64,000 nt of DNA from Streptomyces poriferorum. Lineage in GTDB: Bacteria; Actinomycetota; Actinomycetes; Streptomycetales; Streptomycetaceae. Shown piece by piece: positions 34,220 to 43,428 of this stretch. A model generated the notes under the pieces. It ran no database searches. It was not told where the DNA came from and saw only the letters and a program-made list of their open reading frames with translations. Numbering within the stretch: position 1 is the first letter of the stretch; each line of letters begins with the position of its first letter. The translations under genes and the position numbers were made by a program. The DNA lies in NCBI RefSeq assembly GCF_019399235.1, contig NZ_JAELVH010000027.1, positions 19,755-83,754 on the forward strand, given 5' to 3'.

Positions 34220-35488
34220 ATGAACGCGACACGGGGACGGGTGAGGGGCGCGCTGCTGGCCGCGGGGCGTGGGTTGCTGCTGTCGGTCGCCTCGCTGGCG
34301 GGATCGCTCACCCTGTTCGTGCTGACGGTGCTCTCCATCGCCTTCATCCTGCTGGGCATCGGGCTGGTGACCACCCCCTGGGTGCTGACGACGGTCCGCC
34401 GGCACGCCAATCAGCGCCGGCTGCTGGCCATCACCTGGTCGGACGTCCGCATCCCCGTCCCGTACCGGCCACTGCCGAAGGATGTGCGCGGCGGGTTCAC
34501 CGGGCAGGTGGAGCGCACCACACTCATGCTGAAGGACCCGGCGACCTGGCGGGACATCCAGTGGCTGATGGTCGACATGACCGCCGGCTACGTGGTGGCC
34601 ACCCTGGCGGCGGCCCTGATGATCTACCCGGTGGAGGGCTTCGTCCTGGCGGCGGGTCTGTGGCGGGTCTACACGGACGACCGGTACTGGTACGCGTTCG
34701 TGCCCGTCGACAGCCAGGCGTCGGGGCTGGCCGCCGCGGCGCTCGGAGTGGCGCTCTTCGCGGCCGGTGTACTGCTCAGCGAGCGGCTGCTGCGGGCCCA
34801 CTTCGTGCTCGCCCGCTCGGTGCTGGCCCCCACGCACGAGCAGGAACTGGCCCTGCGCATCGACCGGCTGACCGAGACCCGGCACGAGGCGGTCGACACC
34901 GCCGCCTCCGAACTGCGGCGCATCGAGCGGGATCTGCACGACGGGGCGCAGGCCCGGCTGGTCGCCATGGGCATGAACCTCGGCACGATCGAGGCGCTGA
35001 TCGAGAAGGACCCGGCCCAGGCGAAGAAGCTCGTGGCGATGGCCCGTGCGTCCTCGGCCGAGGCGCTGACCGAGCTGCGCGATCTCGTCCAGGGCATCCA
35101 CCCGCCGGTTCTCGCCGAGCGCGGTCTCGGGGACGCGGTCAGGGCGCTGGCGCTGCGGATGCCGATCCCGTCCGAGGTGGACGTGGAGCTGGACGGCCGG
35201 GCCGAGGCCCCGGTCGAGTCGGCGGCGTACTTCGCGGTCAGCGAGGTCCTGACGAACGCGGCGAAGCACTCGGGCGCGGACCGGATCTGGGTGGACCTGA
35301 ACCATGTCGACGGCATGCTGAGGATCTCGGTCACGGACAACGGGAAGGGCGGTGCGGCGACCGGGAAGGGCTCGGGCCTGAGCGGCATCGAACGCCGACT
35401 CGGTACATTCGACGGCATCATGGCCGTCAGCAGCCCCGCGGGCGGTCCCACCATGGTGACCATGGAGATCCCTTGCGAGTTGTCCTAG
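34220..35488 (+). CDS. Sensor histidine kinase (NarL/DesK-type, HisKA_3)
   Basis: 422 aa. The N-terminal sensor part (about 10-205) has about four membrane helices (SLTLFVLTVLSIAFILLGIG; YVVATLAAALMIYPVEGFVL; AAALGVALFAAGVLL), like the 'Sensor' domain of Streptomyces kinases. The phosphoacceptor His240 lies in ERDLHDGAQARLVAMGM (HisKA_3). The ATPase domain has the N-box VLTNAAKHS (near 345), DNGKGG and GSGLSGIERRLG. The response-regulator gene overlaps its end by 16 bp. The signal is unknown. Confidence 0.95.
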   Translation: MNATRGRVRGALLAAGRGLLLSVASLAGSLTLFVLTVLSIAFILLGIGLVTTPWVLTTVRRHANQRRLLAITWSDVRIPVPYRPLPKDVRGGFTGQVERTTLMLKDPATWRDIQWLMVDMTAGYVVATLAAALMIYPVEGFVLAAGLWRVYTDDRYWYAFVPVDSQASGLAAAALGVALFAAGVLLSERLLRAHFVLARSVLAPTHEQELALRIDRLTETRHEAVDTAASELRRIERDLHDGAQARLVAMGMNLGTIEALIEKDPAQAKKLVAMARASSAEALTELRDLVQGIHPPVLAERGLGDAVRALALRMPIPSEVDVELDGRAEAPVESAAYFAVSEVLTNAAKHSGADRIWVDLNHVDGMLRISVTDNGKGGAATGKGSGLSGIERRLGTFDGIMAVSSPAGGPTMVTMEIPCELS

Positions 35489-36120
35489 CCGAAGATCTCT
35501 TCCTGTTGCGCGACGGCCTGGTGCGCATGCTGGAGGCGTACGACTTCGAGATCGCGGCCGCCGTCGAGACGGGGCCCGAACTCACCCGGGCCCTTGCCGA
35601 GTTGAAGCCGGACGTCGCCGTGGTCGACGTCCGGCTTCCGCCGTCCCACACGGACGAGGGCTTGCAGTGCGCCCTCGCGGCCCGCCGGGCCAGGCCGGGG
35701 CTGCCGGTGCTCGTGCTCTCCCAGCACGTCGAGCAGTTGTACGCGCGCGAGCTGCTGGCGGACGGCAACGGGGCGATCGGCTACCTGCTCAAGGACCGGG
35801 TCTTCGACGCCGACCAGTTCATCGACGCGGTTCGGCGGGTCGCGGCGGGCGGCACGGCGATGGACCCGCAGGTGATCTCGCAGCTGCTGTCGCGGCGCGC
35901 GCAGGACAAGCCGATGGGCGGGCTGACGCCGCGGGAGCGGGAGGTCATGGAACTGATGGCCCAGGGCCGTTCGAACGCGGCGATCGCCTCACACATGGTG
36001 ATCACGGAGCGGGCGGTGGCCAAGCACACCTCGAACATCTTCGGGAAGCTGGACCTGCCGCCCTCCGACGACGACAACCGCCGTGTTCTCGCGGTGCTCG
36101 CGTATCTGGACCAGGGGTAG
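35473..36120 (+). CDS. Response regulator, NarL/LuxR type (TTG start)
   Basis: 215 aa. The receiver domain (about 1-120) has acidic Glu7/Asp8 in MRVVLAEDLFLL, phosphoacceptor Asp52 in VAVVDVRLPPSHTDEG, and Lys in YLLKDRVF. The C-terminal LuxR helix-turn-helix (about 145-210) reads LTPREREVMELMAQGRSNAA and ITERAVAKHTSNIFGKL. The TTG at 35473 gives the expected N-terminus and has GGAGA 5 nt upstream; no ATG/GTG fits. The 16-bp overlap with the kinase gene indicates translational coupling. Confidence 0.93.
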   Translation: MRVVLAEDLFLLRDGLVRMLEAYDFEIAAAVETGPELTRALAELKPDVAVVDVRLPPSHTDEGLQCALAARRARPGLPVLVLSQHVEQLYARELLADGNGAIGYLLKDRVFDADQFIDAVRRVAAGGTAMDPQVISQLLSRRAQDKPMGGLTPREREVMELMAQGRSNAAIASHMVITERAVAKHTSNIFGKLDLPPSDDDNRRVLAVLAYLDQG

Positions 36121-36136
36121 GGCGTGCCGGGGCGTC

Positions 36137-36173
36137 GCGCATCCGGGCCGGGTCAGGGCCGGCCCGGATGCGC
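36137..36173. terminator. Bidirectional hairpin terminator
   Basis: Perfect 15-bp arms (GCGCATCCGGGCCGG and complement) with a 7-nt loop, between the response-regulator and fucosidase stops. Confidence 0.88.
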
Positions 36174-36187
36174 GGGCTCGTGGCCGG

Positions 36188-37861
36188 TCAGGAACCGGCC
36201 GGTGCGGTGGTGAGGTGCAGCGTCGTGGCAGCCAGGTACGGCTTCGCCCTGGATTCCAGCACCTTGACGCGGACCGAGGTGGCGGTCACGGCCGCGGGGA
36301 GCGGCAGGATGCGCTCGTTGCCGATGGTGGTGCCTTCGGCGATCCGCTGCCAGGCCCCGTCGATCCGGGCCTCCACGGCGAACCGCTCGACCCGCTGGCC
36401 GTGCCTGATGTCCTCACGGACGGCCACCCGGTCGAAGGTGTACGGGGCCGGGCCCTGGGTCCGTACGTCACCGCCGTAGATCCGGCGCACGTCGTCGCCG
36501 AACGCGGTGAGTGACGCGACGTCCCCTTCGGCGATCCGGCCGTCGGGCGCCGGCGGGACGTTGAGGAGGAGCGAGGCGTTGCGGCCGACGCTCTTCTCGT
36601 ACAGGTTCATCAACTGTGCTGCGGTCTTGGGCCGTTCGTCCTCGTGGTAGAACCAGCCGGGCCGGTTGGAGACGTCGGCCTCGGCCGGGTACCACTGGAG
36701 GTAGTTGACGGCCGGGTCGAGGATCCTGGCCCGGGAGCCGATGTCGGCGTCCGTCGAGTCGTTGGGGAGGCTGCCGAGCCCCGTCCACGGGTCGGTGGTG
36801 TGCGGGGTGACGCTCCACTCGGTCTCCCGGGCGACGCCCGACTCGTTGCCGACCCAGCGGACGCCCTGGGGGCCCTGGAAGACGACGGTGTTCGGCGAGA
36901 GCGCCTTGACCATGTCGAACCACTGCTTGACGTCGTACTTCTGGGTGATGCCGGAGCCCGACCACGGGTTGGCGCCGTCGAGCCAGAGCTCCTCGACGGG
37001 GCCGTACTGGGTGAAGATCTCGTACAACTGGTTGAGGTAGTAAGCGTCGTAGTCGTCGGCCCGCACCTTGAAGGTGGGCAGCTTGCCGCTCCTCACGCGG
37101 GCGGCCCGGTCGTCGCCGGGGACGAGGGTGGGAATGGTGCGCTCGGTGACTGCGCTGCCGTTGCCGAACCGGCCCTGGCCGGCGGGGGCGCGGTCACCGT
37201 CCTCCAGCGCCATCCGCTCGGGCAGGCTCAGCGGCTTGCCCTCGGCCTGCTTGGCGCGGATCTTCTCGACCCACTCGGCGTGCCAGGCGTGCGGGAGTTC
37301 GGCGCCGTCGGAGGGCGAGAGGTAGAGGCCGACCTTCAGGCCTGCCTTGCGGGCGGCCTTCACATAGGCGGCGACGACATCGGGGCTGCCGGGGCTGAGG
37401 GCGACCGAGTGGTCGGTGTAGCGGCTCGGATAGAGGACGAACCCGTCGTGGTGCTTGACGGTCAGCATGACCTGTTCGACACCGGCGGCCTTGTAGACGC
37501 GCATCCACTGGTCGGCGTCGATGCTCTTCGGCGCGAAGAGCTTCTCGTCCTCCGTGCCGGAACCCCACTCACGGTCGGTGAAGGTGTTCATCCCGAAGTG
37601 CGTGAAGGCGGTGACCTCGCGCCGCTGCCAGGCCAGTTGGCCCGGCGTGGGGACGATGTTCGCGGCCTTCTCGATGATCCGGCCGGGGCTGTCGCAGGAC
37701 TCGACCGTCATCTGCGACGCGGGTCTCACGGGCGCGCCGCACGGGGCGGCGGGCGATGCGGACCGCTGGGGTGCGGGCTGCTGCGCCGTGGCCTGTACGG
37801 GGATGAGCGCGGCGGCCGCCGCCAGTGCGAGCGCACTGAGCACATGGGTGCGTCGTGCCAT
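36188..37861 (-). CDS. Secreted alpha-L-fucosidase (GH29)
   Basis: 557 aa. Signal peptide 1-26 (MARRTHVLSALALAAAAALI, cleavage after ATA). The GH29 barrel (about 70-430) shows TAFTHFGMNTFTDREWG, VMLTVKHHDGFVLYPS, the family-typical TVKHHDGF motif, GLKVGLYLSPSD, and the nucleophile Asp in EELWLDGANPW (near residue 294). A C-terminal beta-sandwich (about 440-557; FDRVAVREDIRHGQRVERFA) resembles a discoidin-like module. It releases terminal fucose from glycans. The ATG follows GGGAGGGA. Monocistronic, ending at a shared terminator. Confidence 0.93.
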   Translation of the reverse strand: MARRTHVLSALALAAAAALIPVQATAQQPAPQRSASPAAPCGAPVRPASQMTVESCDSPGRIIEKAANIVPTPGQLAWQRREVTAFTHFGMNTFTDREWGSGTEDEKLFAPKSIDADQWMRVYKAAGVEQVMLTVKHHDGFVLYPSRYTDHSVALSPGSPDVVAAYVKAARKAGLKVGLYLSPSDGAELPHAWHAEWVEKIRAKQAEGKPLSLPERMALEDGDRAPAGQGRFGNGSAVTERTIPTLVPGDDRAARVRSGKLPTFKVRADDYDAYYLNQLYEIFTQYGPVEELWLDGANPWSGSGITQKYDVKQWFDMVKALSPNTVVFQGPQGVRWVGNESGVARETEWSVTPHTTDPWTGLGSLPNDSTDADIGSRARILDPAVNYLQWYPAEADVSNRPGWFYHEDERPKTAAQLMNLYEKSVGRNASLLLNVPPAPDGRIAEGDVASLTAFGDDVRRIYGGDVRTQGPAPYTFDRVAVREDIRHGQRVERFAVEARIDGAWQRIAEGTTIGNERILPLPAAVTATSVRVKVLESRAKPYLAATTLHLTTAPAGS

Positions 37862-38006
37862 GGTTCCCTCCCATTCACGACCACAAGTGGTCGGGTCTTT
37901 CGGGTGCCGACGCGTGCATGCTGCCGCATGATGTGCCCCACAGGAAGGGTTGGCGCTTGATACGTCCTATCTCTCGTTCACAAAGTCCAAGCCCTCACCC
38001 ACTCGC

Positions 38007-38498
38007 TCAGCCGTTGAACCAAGCGGCCATATCGAGCCGGAACGCGTCCGCGGCGGCCATGGTGCGCAGATCGGCCTCCATGGCACGGACCCGCTCGGCA
38101 CCGAGCACCCGCATCCACTCGGCGCGCAGCCGGTCGAAGCCCTCGGCAGACCGCACCAGCATGTCGAGCCCGCGCGGGGACAGCCGGACCAGCTTGCGGC
38201 GGCCGTCCTGCGGATCGTCGACACGCTCCACGTAACCGAGGCCTTCGAGCTTCTCGACGGTCTTCCCGGCGGCCTGCTTGGACACCCCCAGCCGCCGGCC
38301 GATCTCACTGGCGGTCGACCCGCCCCGGCCCACCGCCTGCAGTGCGTACCCGTACGCGGGACTCATGTCGGGGTGGCCGTGCTCGGCCAGCTCGTCATGC
38401 AGGGCGCCGATGATCGAACGGAAGCCGCCGAAGAGCAGAACGGGCAGCTCGAAGCCCACTCCCACCTCGACGGGGGCGCCGTCCGGGCGCTCAGCCAT
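38007..38498 (-). CDS. MarR-family transcriptional regulator
   Basis: 163 aa. Winged helix (about 50-115): YALQAVGRGGSTASEIGRRL, then VSKQAAGKTVEKLEGLGYVE and the wing DDPQDGRRKLVRLSPRGLDM, a MarR signature. The ATG at 38498 is preferred to a TTG five codons upstream. It is divergent from an AhpD-like gene; the 69-bp spacer contains a 12-bp inverted repeat and an AACC-T-GGTT element, candidate operators for this protein. Confidence 0.92.
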   Translation of the reverse strand: MAERPDGAPVEVGVGFELPVLLFGGFRSIIGALHDELAEHGHPDMSPAYGYALQAVGRGGSTASEIGRRLGVSKQAAGKTVEKLEGLGYVERVDDPQDGRRKLVRLSPRGLDMLVRSAEGFDRLRAEWMRVLGAERVRAMEADLRTMAAADAFRLDMAAWFNG

Positions 38499-38502
38499 TG
38501 CG

Positions 38503-38550
38503 AAACTCGACAACCTGGTTTACCTTTTCGTCAATCACGTTGTCGAGTTT
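38503..38550. promoter_or_regulatory. Long inverted repeat between marR and the AhpD-like gene
   Basis: AAACTCGACAAC (38503-38514) and GTTGTCGAGTTT (38539-38550) are perfect 12-bp arms 24 bp apart; AACCTGGTT (38512-38520) is a short palindrome within. The spacing fits two adjacent operator half-regions or one DNA loop flanking the -35/-10 boxes. Confidence 0.7.
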
Positions 38551-38567
38551 ATCGCGAGAGGTCTTCC

Positions 38568-39113
38568 ATGTCCGCCACGGTTTTCCCCGACCACACCCTT
38601 GAGTCCGCTCCCGCCGCCGCCCGCTCCACCATGACGGCCGTGGCGCAGAAGCAGGGCTACCTGCCTGTCGCCGTGACCCGGCTCGCCTCGTCCCCGGAGC
38701 TTCTCGGCGGCTTCCTGAAGATGAGCGCGCTCTTCGAGTCGACGACCCTGGACCCGCTTTCCCGGGAGACCCTGATCATGACGGTGGCCGCCCGCAACGG
38801 CTGCCACCTCTGCGTGGCCATGCACACCGCACGGCTCACCGCTCTCGGTGCCGACACGGGCATCATCGCCGCTCTGCGCGACGGGACGCCGCTGCCGGAC
38901 GAACGGCTCGAAGCGGTGCGGCAGTTCACCCTGGCCGTCCTCGCGACGAGCGGGGCCGTCGACGAGCGCACCCTGCGGTCGTTCCTGGCGCACGGGTACA
39001 CCAACCGCAACGCGCTGGAGGTGGTCCTGGGCATCGGCACCTACACCATGTCGACCCTGGCCAACCGGCTGACGGACTCGCCGATCGACCCTCAACTGGC
39101 CGAGTTCTCCTGA
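38568..39113 (+). CDS. Carboxymuconolactone decarboxylase/AhpD-family protein
   Basis: 181 aa, all-helical. The AhpD-type redox motif Cys79-x-x-Cys82 with His86 is seen in RNGCHLCVAMHTARL, plus Glu67 in SRETLIMTVAA. This is the peroxidatic site of alkylhydroperoxidases; true carboxymuconolactone decarboxylases lack CxxC. No ahpC is adjacent. It is divergent from marR and probably repressed by it, as in several organic-hydroperoxide or quinone stress systems (inference). Confidence 0.88.
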   Translation: MSATVFPDHTLESAPAAARSTMTAVAQKQGYLPVAVTRLASSPELLGGFLKMSALFESTTLDPLSRETLIMTVAARNGCHLCVAMHTARLTALGADTGIIAALRDGTPLPDERLEAVRQFTLAVLATSGAVDERTLRSFLAHGYTNRNALEVVLGIGTYTMSTLANRLTDSPIDPQLAEFS

Positions 39114-39228
39114 CACTTGTCTACCGCCCCGGTCAGGAATTCCGCCTCCCGTTGAACGGTTCGCGCGCCGACGCCGTATGGGACGTCACGCTTCTCCCCC
39201 GCGAAGCCTGAGGAGTCCGAGGAGTTCC

Positions 39229-40728
39229 ATGGGACGCACATCGCGCAAGAAACGCTCCACCCTGGCCAACCGGGCGATCATCGCCTCGGCCGCACTGATC
39301 CTGGGCGGGGGTGGGCTGGCCGCGGTCAACGTCTACGCCTCTGCGGGCGAGGGCGCGGCCGGCTCCTCCCACCGGAACTGGCAGCCGGTCCGCCAGGTCT
39401 CCACCATCGACTGCCCCGAAGTGGTCAACGAGATCCCCGAGGTCCCCGGCCCGGCCCGGGCGGAGGTCGACCGCGAACTGGCCACCATGGACACCCAGAT
39501 CACCGACGCCTACCGGGAGTTCGCCGACCGCCGGGACAGGATGGCCCGCGACCCGGAGCTCGCGCAGAACGCCGTGCTGGGCCCGCTGGAGGCCCGGCGC
39601 ACCGCCAGCATCGACCGCATCGCGACCGCGATCGGCCGCAGAGCGGAGCGTCCGGATGGGCTCGGCTCGCTGGCCCCGTGCAGTCTGCGCGCGGACGACG
39701 AGGCGGACGAACCCACGGCCGGGCCCACGGACCAGCCCACGGACCGGCCCACGGACGACGGCTCCACCGGCAACGGCAGCGAGGACGGCGGCGGTGAAGG
39801 CGAAGGCGGCGACGACCAGGGCCAGGACGCCGGTCAGGGCGGCAACGGTCCCGAGGACTCCGACTTCGTCGACATCCGGTCCGTCCAGCCGAACGTCGAG
39901 AAGCCGGCCCGCCTCCGGGGCGCCTCGCGCGGCACCTTCACCACCGAGTGCGGGCGCAACCAGAACGGGAAGTTCAATCCGGACAACGTCATCGCCGCCC
40001 CCGGTGTCGCCAACGGGGCCCACCACATGCACGACTACGTAGGCAACCAGGCCACGGACGCCTTCTCCGGCGACGACGACCTGGCGGCCGGCGACACCAC
40101 CTGCCGCAACCAGGGCGACCGGTCCACGTACTACTGGCCGGTGCTCCGCCTGCGGAACGGGGCGGCGGAGAGCGACGCCGAAGCCGACGGCGGGGGCAAG
40201 GACCAGAACACCGGGGAGATCCAAACGCCGTCCCAGGTGACGCTGAAGTTCGTCGGGAACCCCACCGGGAAGGTCAGGGCCATGCCGCGCTTCCTGCGCA
40301 TCATCACCGGCGACGCCAAGGCGTTCACCAACGGCGACGCGAACGCCAACGCCTCCTGGAGCTGCACCGGATTCGAGGACCGGCAGCTCAAGGACAAGTA
40401 CCCGATCTGCCCCGAGGACAGCCAGGTCGTCCGTTCCTTCGCCTTCCAGAGCTGCTGGGACGGGCAGAACACCGACAGCGCGAACCACCGCACCCATGTG
40501 GCGTTCGCGCAGGACGACGGGAGGTGCCCGAACGGCTTCCGGGCCATTCCGCAGCTGGTCCAGCGGATCGTCTACGACGTACCTCCGGGCCCCGGGTTCG
40601 CCGTCGACTCCTTCCCGGAGCAACTGCACAAACCCGTCACCGACCACGGTGACTTCATCAACGTCTTCGACGACAAGCTGATGCGGAAGGTGGTGAGCTG
40701 CGTCAACGGCGGGCGCAAGTGCCGCTGA
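39229..40728 (+). CDS. Secreted DUF1996 protein
   Basis: 499 aa. Tat- or Sec-like N-terminus (RKKRSTLANR then IIASAALILGGGGLAAV). An N-terminal helical part (about 45-160) is followed by an acidic linker of Pro-Thr-Asp repeats (PTDQPTDRPTDD) and a Gly/Glu-rich run. The C-terminal DUF1996 domain (about 225-490) has FTTECGRNQNGKFNPDNVIA, GAHHMHDYVGN, a conserved His cluster, and SCWDGQNTDSANHRTHVAF. DUF1996 is frequent in fungi and streptomycetes, without known function. Good ribosome binding site (GAGGAG). Confidence 0.9.
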   Translation: MGRTSRKKRSTLANRAIIASAALILGGGGLAAVNVYASAGEGAAGSSHRNWQPVRQVSTIDCPEVVNEIPEVPGPARAEVDRELATMDTQITDAYREFADRRDRMARDPELAQNAVLGPLEARRTASIDRIATAIGRRAERPDGLGSLAPCSLRADDEADEPTAGPTDQPTDRPTDDGSTGNGSEDGGGEGEGGDDQGQDAGQGGNGPEDSDFVDIRSVQPNVEKPARLRGASRGTFTTECGRNQNGKFNPDNVIAAPGVANGAHHMHDYVGNQATDAFSGDDDLAAGDTTCRNQGDRSTYYWPVLRLRNGAAESDAEADGGGKDQNTGEIQTPSQVTLKFVGNPTGKVRAMPRFLRIITGDAKAFTNGDANANASWSCTGFEDRQLKDKYPICPEDSQVVRSFAFQSCWDGQNTDSANHRTHVAFAQDDGRCPNGFRAIPQLVQRIVYDVPPGPGFAVDSFPEQLHKPVTDHGDFINVFDDKLMRKVVSCVNGGRKCR

Positions 40729-40786
40729 GGAACCACCCCCACAGCGATGCGCCGCACCGCCCCTCGCCACCGCAGCGCCTGCGCGG

Positions 40787-41254
40787 TCAGCTCCCCGGGT
40801 GACCGGAGTGTCCTGCCTCGTTCCCGCCGTCGCCACCGCTTCCCGAGTGGTGCGGCGAGGCAGTCTCCACCGTCCCCCCGAGCCGGCCGCGCAGTGCCGC
40901 GATCACCGCGGCATCCGAGACAGCGACCCACCTGCGGCCGACCAGGTACGAGCCGCCGTAGTCGTTGGCCTCGTTGATCCACTCCCGCTGGCCGCGGTCG
41001 GTCGCGAACGTGGCCAGCACATAACGCCCGTCAGCCGTTGCGCAGTTGGCCTGCCGGAGCTCCTGCGCGTCGGTCTGGAGCTTCGGCTCGCAGTGCGCCT
41101 GTGCGGCGAGTTCCTCCAGTGTGCCGGTGGCGGTCGGCGGGATGTCGTTCCCGTCACCGCCGCCGCCACATCCCGCGAGCAGGACCGGGCCCACGACGAC
41201 GGCGGCGCACCACGCGTGCCGCGCCGCCCTTCGCGTACCGTTCCGCTTCACCAT
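40787..41254 (-). CDS. Small lipoprotein, function unknown
   Basis: 155 aa. Signal with lipobox VVVGPVLLAGC (Cys about residue 29), followed by a Gly-rich spacer. The mature part (about 45-130; EELAAQAHCEPKLQTDAQEL, YVLATFATDRGQREWI, LVGRRWVAVSDAAVIAALRG) resembles substrate-binding-like small lipoproteins of streptomycetes. A His/Gly/Ser-rich tail ends it. The ATG at 41254 is the start that places the lipobox correctly. Convergent with the DUF1996 gene. Confidence 0.75.
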   Translation of the reverse strand: MVKRNGTRRAARHAWCAAVVVGPVLLAGCGGGGDGNDIPPTATGTLEELAAQAHCEPKLQTDAQELRQANCATADGRYVLATFATDRGQREWINEANDYGGSYLVGRRWVAVSDAAVIAALRGRLGGTVETASPHHSGSGGDGGNEAGHSGHPGS

Positions 41255-41376
41255 CCGGCCATCGTGCCGTTCCGGGCCGGGTCCTGGCAGCCGAACGCGA
41301 GAAGGGCTCGGGGGCGAGGGGCGGGCCCGCACAGCTCCCGGAGTGACCATCGCACGATTCGCTCGTTCTGCTGAAC

Positions 41377-43326
41377 GTGCGTCCACTGTCAGAGGTACCG
41401 CCAGCCTCCGCCCGGGCCGATGCGGGGCAGTCCGAGGCCGCGCTCGTCGAGCACTACCCGCGGCTGGCCCGGCTCGGCTATCTCGTCCTGCCGCACTCGC
41501 TGAGCCGCGACCGGCGCGTCCTCACGGCTCACGCGCTGGCCCAGCGGTCCCTCCAGGCGGCGCGCGGAGCCGGGCCCGTGGGCGGCGGTGCGGTGCCGCT
41601 GCCGCGCCGTCCGGGGCGCGCGGAGGCGGCCGATCCGGGGTACGCCTATGTCCGGCGGCAGGTGCTGCGGAACGCGCTGGCGGCGGGGCGGCCGGTGCGT
41701 CTGCGGCACCTGCCGCGCCGCGCCCAGTTCCCGCCGCTCCTCCCGCTGACGTGGGGGCTCCGGTTGTTCCCGCACTCCGGTGGCGCCGACGAACTCGCCC
41801 TGGAGCAGCGGCTGTCGGCGGTGAGCGGGGCGGCTCGGGCCGCGTTCGTCCTGCGCGGTCTGGAGGGGCTGGCGGACTGCGAGGTGCGGCGGGTGCTGTC
41901 CGATGCCGGGGTGGCCGACCCGCACGCGGCGCTGATGGAGGCGGACGGGGTGCCGGCCGCTTACGCGCTGCTGGCATCGCCCGAGTTCGACCCCTGCTCG
42001 CTCCAGGCCCGTCCGCCTGATCTGGCGCGCCGCCGAAGATACCTCCGGGCGGCGCTGGCCGGTCTCGCCGCCCTGCTCGTGTGCGGGGCGCTGCTGGGCC
42101 TGCCGGGTGAGGGCTGGAGCCGGGGCTCCCTGTCCGCGCCCCTGTACGCGCGCAATCCGGCCGCCGAAGAGGCCCTGGATCCGGGGGCGTTGCGAAGGGT
42201 GCCGGCGGCGTTCTGGCAGCGCTCGCCGCGTACCGACTTCACCGCCTGGCCCACCCGGGGCGACCGTACCGATGACACCCGGCTGCTGCGGCGGGCGCTG
42301 CGGGTGTGGGCGCGGCCGGGCGGCGGTGTGCGGACGTCGGCGACGCCGGGGACGCCGGCGGGGCCGCCGATGGGGGCGCCGCAGCTGTTGTACGCGGGCG
42401 AGGTCGGCCCGTCCGCGGTGGTGCTGTTCCACGACGGGCTGCGTGTCGTGCGGTACGCGGAGCCCCGTGACGCCGATCCGTCGAAGGGCGCGGCGCTCGA
42501 CTTCGCACGGGTCGACGGGGCGGACGTGACGTCGGCGGGCGCCCTGGTCGTGGAGCGGGCGGGGGGCTCGGTCCGCTATCTGACGGCGCCCTGGGTGCGG
42601 CGGGTGCGGGTACGGGATCTGCTCGCGCCGGACCGGGAGCCGCGCGCGCTGCACCGCTCCCCCGACGGGGTGACCGACCCGCTGCCCGGTCCGGCGACCG
42701 CGCCCGGCTGCCGGTCCTGGTACGCGGTCGAGCTGGCCGACGCCGGGGCGGTGCGGCTGGTGACGGATCTCGGTGAACTCGCCCCGGCCCGGCTGACCTC
42801 GGGCCCGCCGGCGCGGCCGCACGACGTCTCGGGGCGCGCGGAGTACGCGAGCTGGGCACGGACCGCCTGTCTGCTGCCGGCCGTACGTGCGCACGGGGTG
42901 CGCGAGGTGAACTCATGGGTGTACGCGAAGCAGCCGCTGCCCGAGGGGGACGGCACCGCCCAGTGGGTGTGCACCCGGGCGGAGACCTGGCGGGGCACCG
43001 GGAGCAGGACCCTCGCCCAGTTCCAGGCCCCGTCCGGGCGGTCGTCGGGGAGCGGGCCGCCGGGGGTGGTCGCGGCGCGCGCCGAGAACACGCCGGAGTG
43101 CGGGGCGCGCGCTCCCCAGGTGCTGGCGGGCGTGCTGTGGAAGTCGCGCGGCGGCCGGTGGTACGTACTCGCGGCTGGCAGTGGGCAGTTCGCGTCGCTG
43201 ACCACGTCCGGCGGGGTGACGGCCCGGGTGCGGGGGCGGCTGCTCGCGGTGCGGGCCGGGGCCGGCGACCGGGCGCAGCTGAACGGGCGGCTGGCGGACG
43301 GCAGCCGGGCCGGGGCGCTGCGCTGA
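41377..43326 (+). CDS. Membrane protein with a sigma-factor-like N-terminal region
   Basis: 649 aa. The first ~205 residues look like a degenerate ECF sigma factor: VEHYPRLARLGYLVLPHSLS and, later, AARAAFVLRGLEGLADCEVR, then RVLSDAGVADPHAAL, recalling region 4. One membrane helix follows (about 227-245, LAGLAALLVCGALLGL), and the rest (about 250-649) is a beta-rich, probably extracytoplasmic domain with APQLLYAGEVGPSAVVLFHD. I do not recognise a family name. No anti-sigma gene is adjacent. GTG start without a good ribosome binding site. Confidence 0.75.
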   Translation: MRPLSEVPPASARADAGQSEAALVEHYPRLARLGYLVLPHSLSRDRRVLTAHALAQRSLQAARGAGPVGGGAVPLPRRPGRAEAADPGYAYVRRQVLRNALAAGRPVRLRHLPRRAQFPPLLPLTWGLRLFPHSGGADELALEQRLSAVSGAARAAFVLRGLEGLADCEVRRVLSDAGVADPHAALMEADGVPAAYALLASPEFDPCSLQARPPDLARRRRYLRAALAGLAALLVCGALLGLPGEGWSRGSLSAPLYARNPAAEEALDPGALRRVPAAFWQRSPRTDFTAWPTRGDRTDDTRLLRRALRVWARPGGGVRTSATPGTPAGPPMGAPQLLYAGEVGPSAVVLFHDGLRVVRYAEPRDADPSKGAALDFARVDGADVTSAGALVVERAGGSVRYLTAPWVRRVRVRDLLAPDREPRALHRSPDGVTDPLPGPATAPGCRSWYAVELADAGAVRLVTDLGELAPARLTSGPPARPHDVSGRAEYASWARTACLLPAVRAHGVREVNSWVYAKQPLPEGDGTAQWVCTRAETWRGTGSRTLAQFQAPSGRSSGSGPPGVVAARAENTPECGARAPQVLAGVLWKSRGGRWYVLAAGSGQFASLTTSGGVTARVRGRLLAVRAGAGDRAQLNGRLADGSRAGALR

Positions 43327-43428
43327 GCACCGGGGCGCGGCGGTTGTGCGGCCGGTCGGCGAAGGGCTCGGGAATTCATGGCGTGCACGCCCCTGTTGCC
43401 CGGCCCTACCCCTCAGTACATTGACAAC

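Noticed and set aside
39721..39760. Tandem DNA repeat in the DUF1996 gene
   Set aside because: It only encodes a Pro-Thr-Asp linker common in secreted proteins; the same holds for the TDP linker in the amylase.
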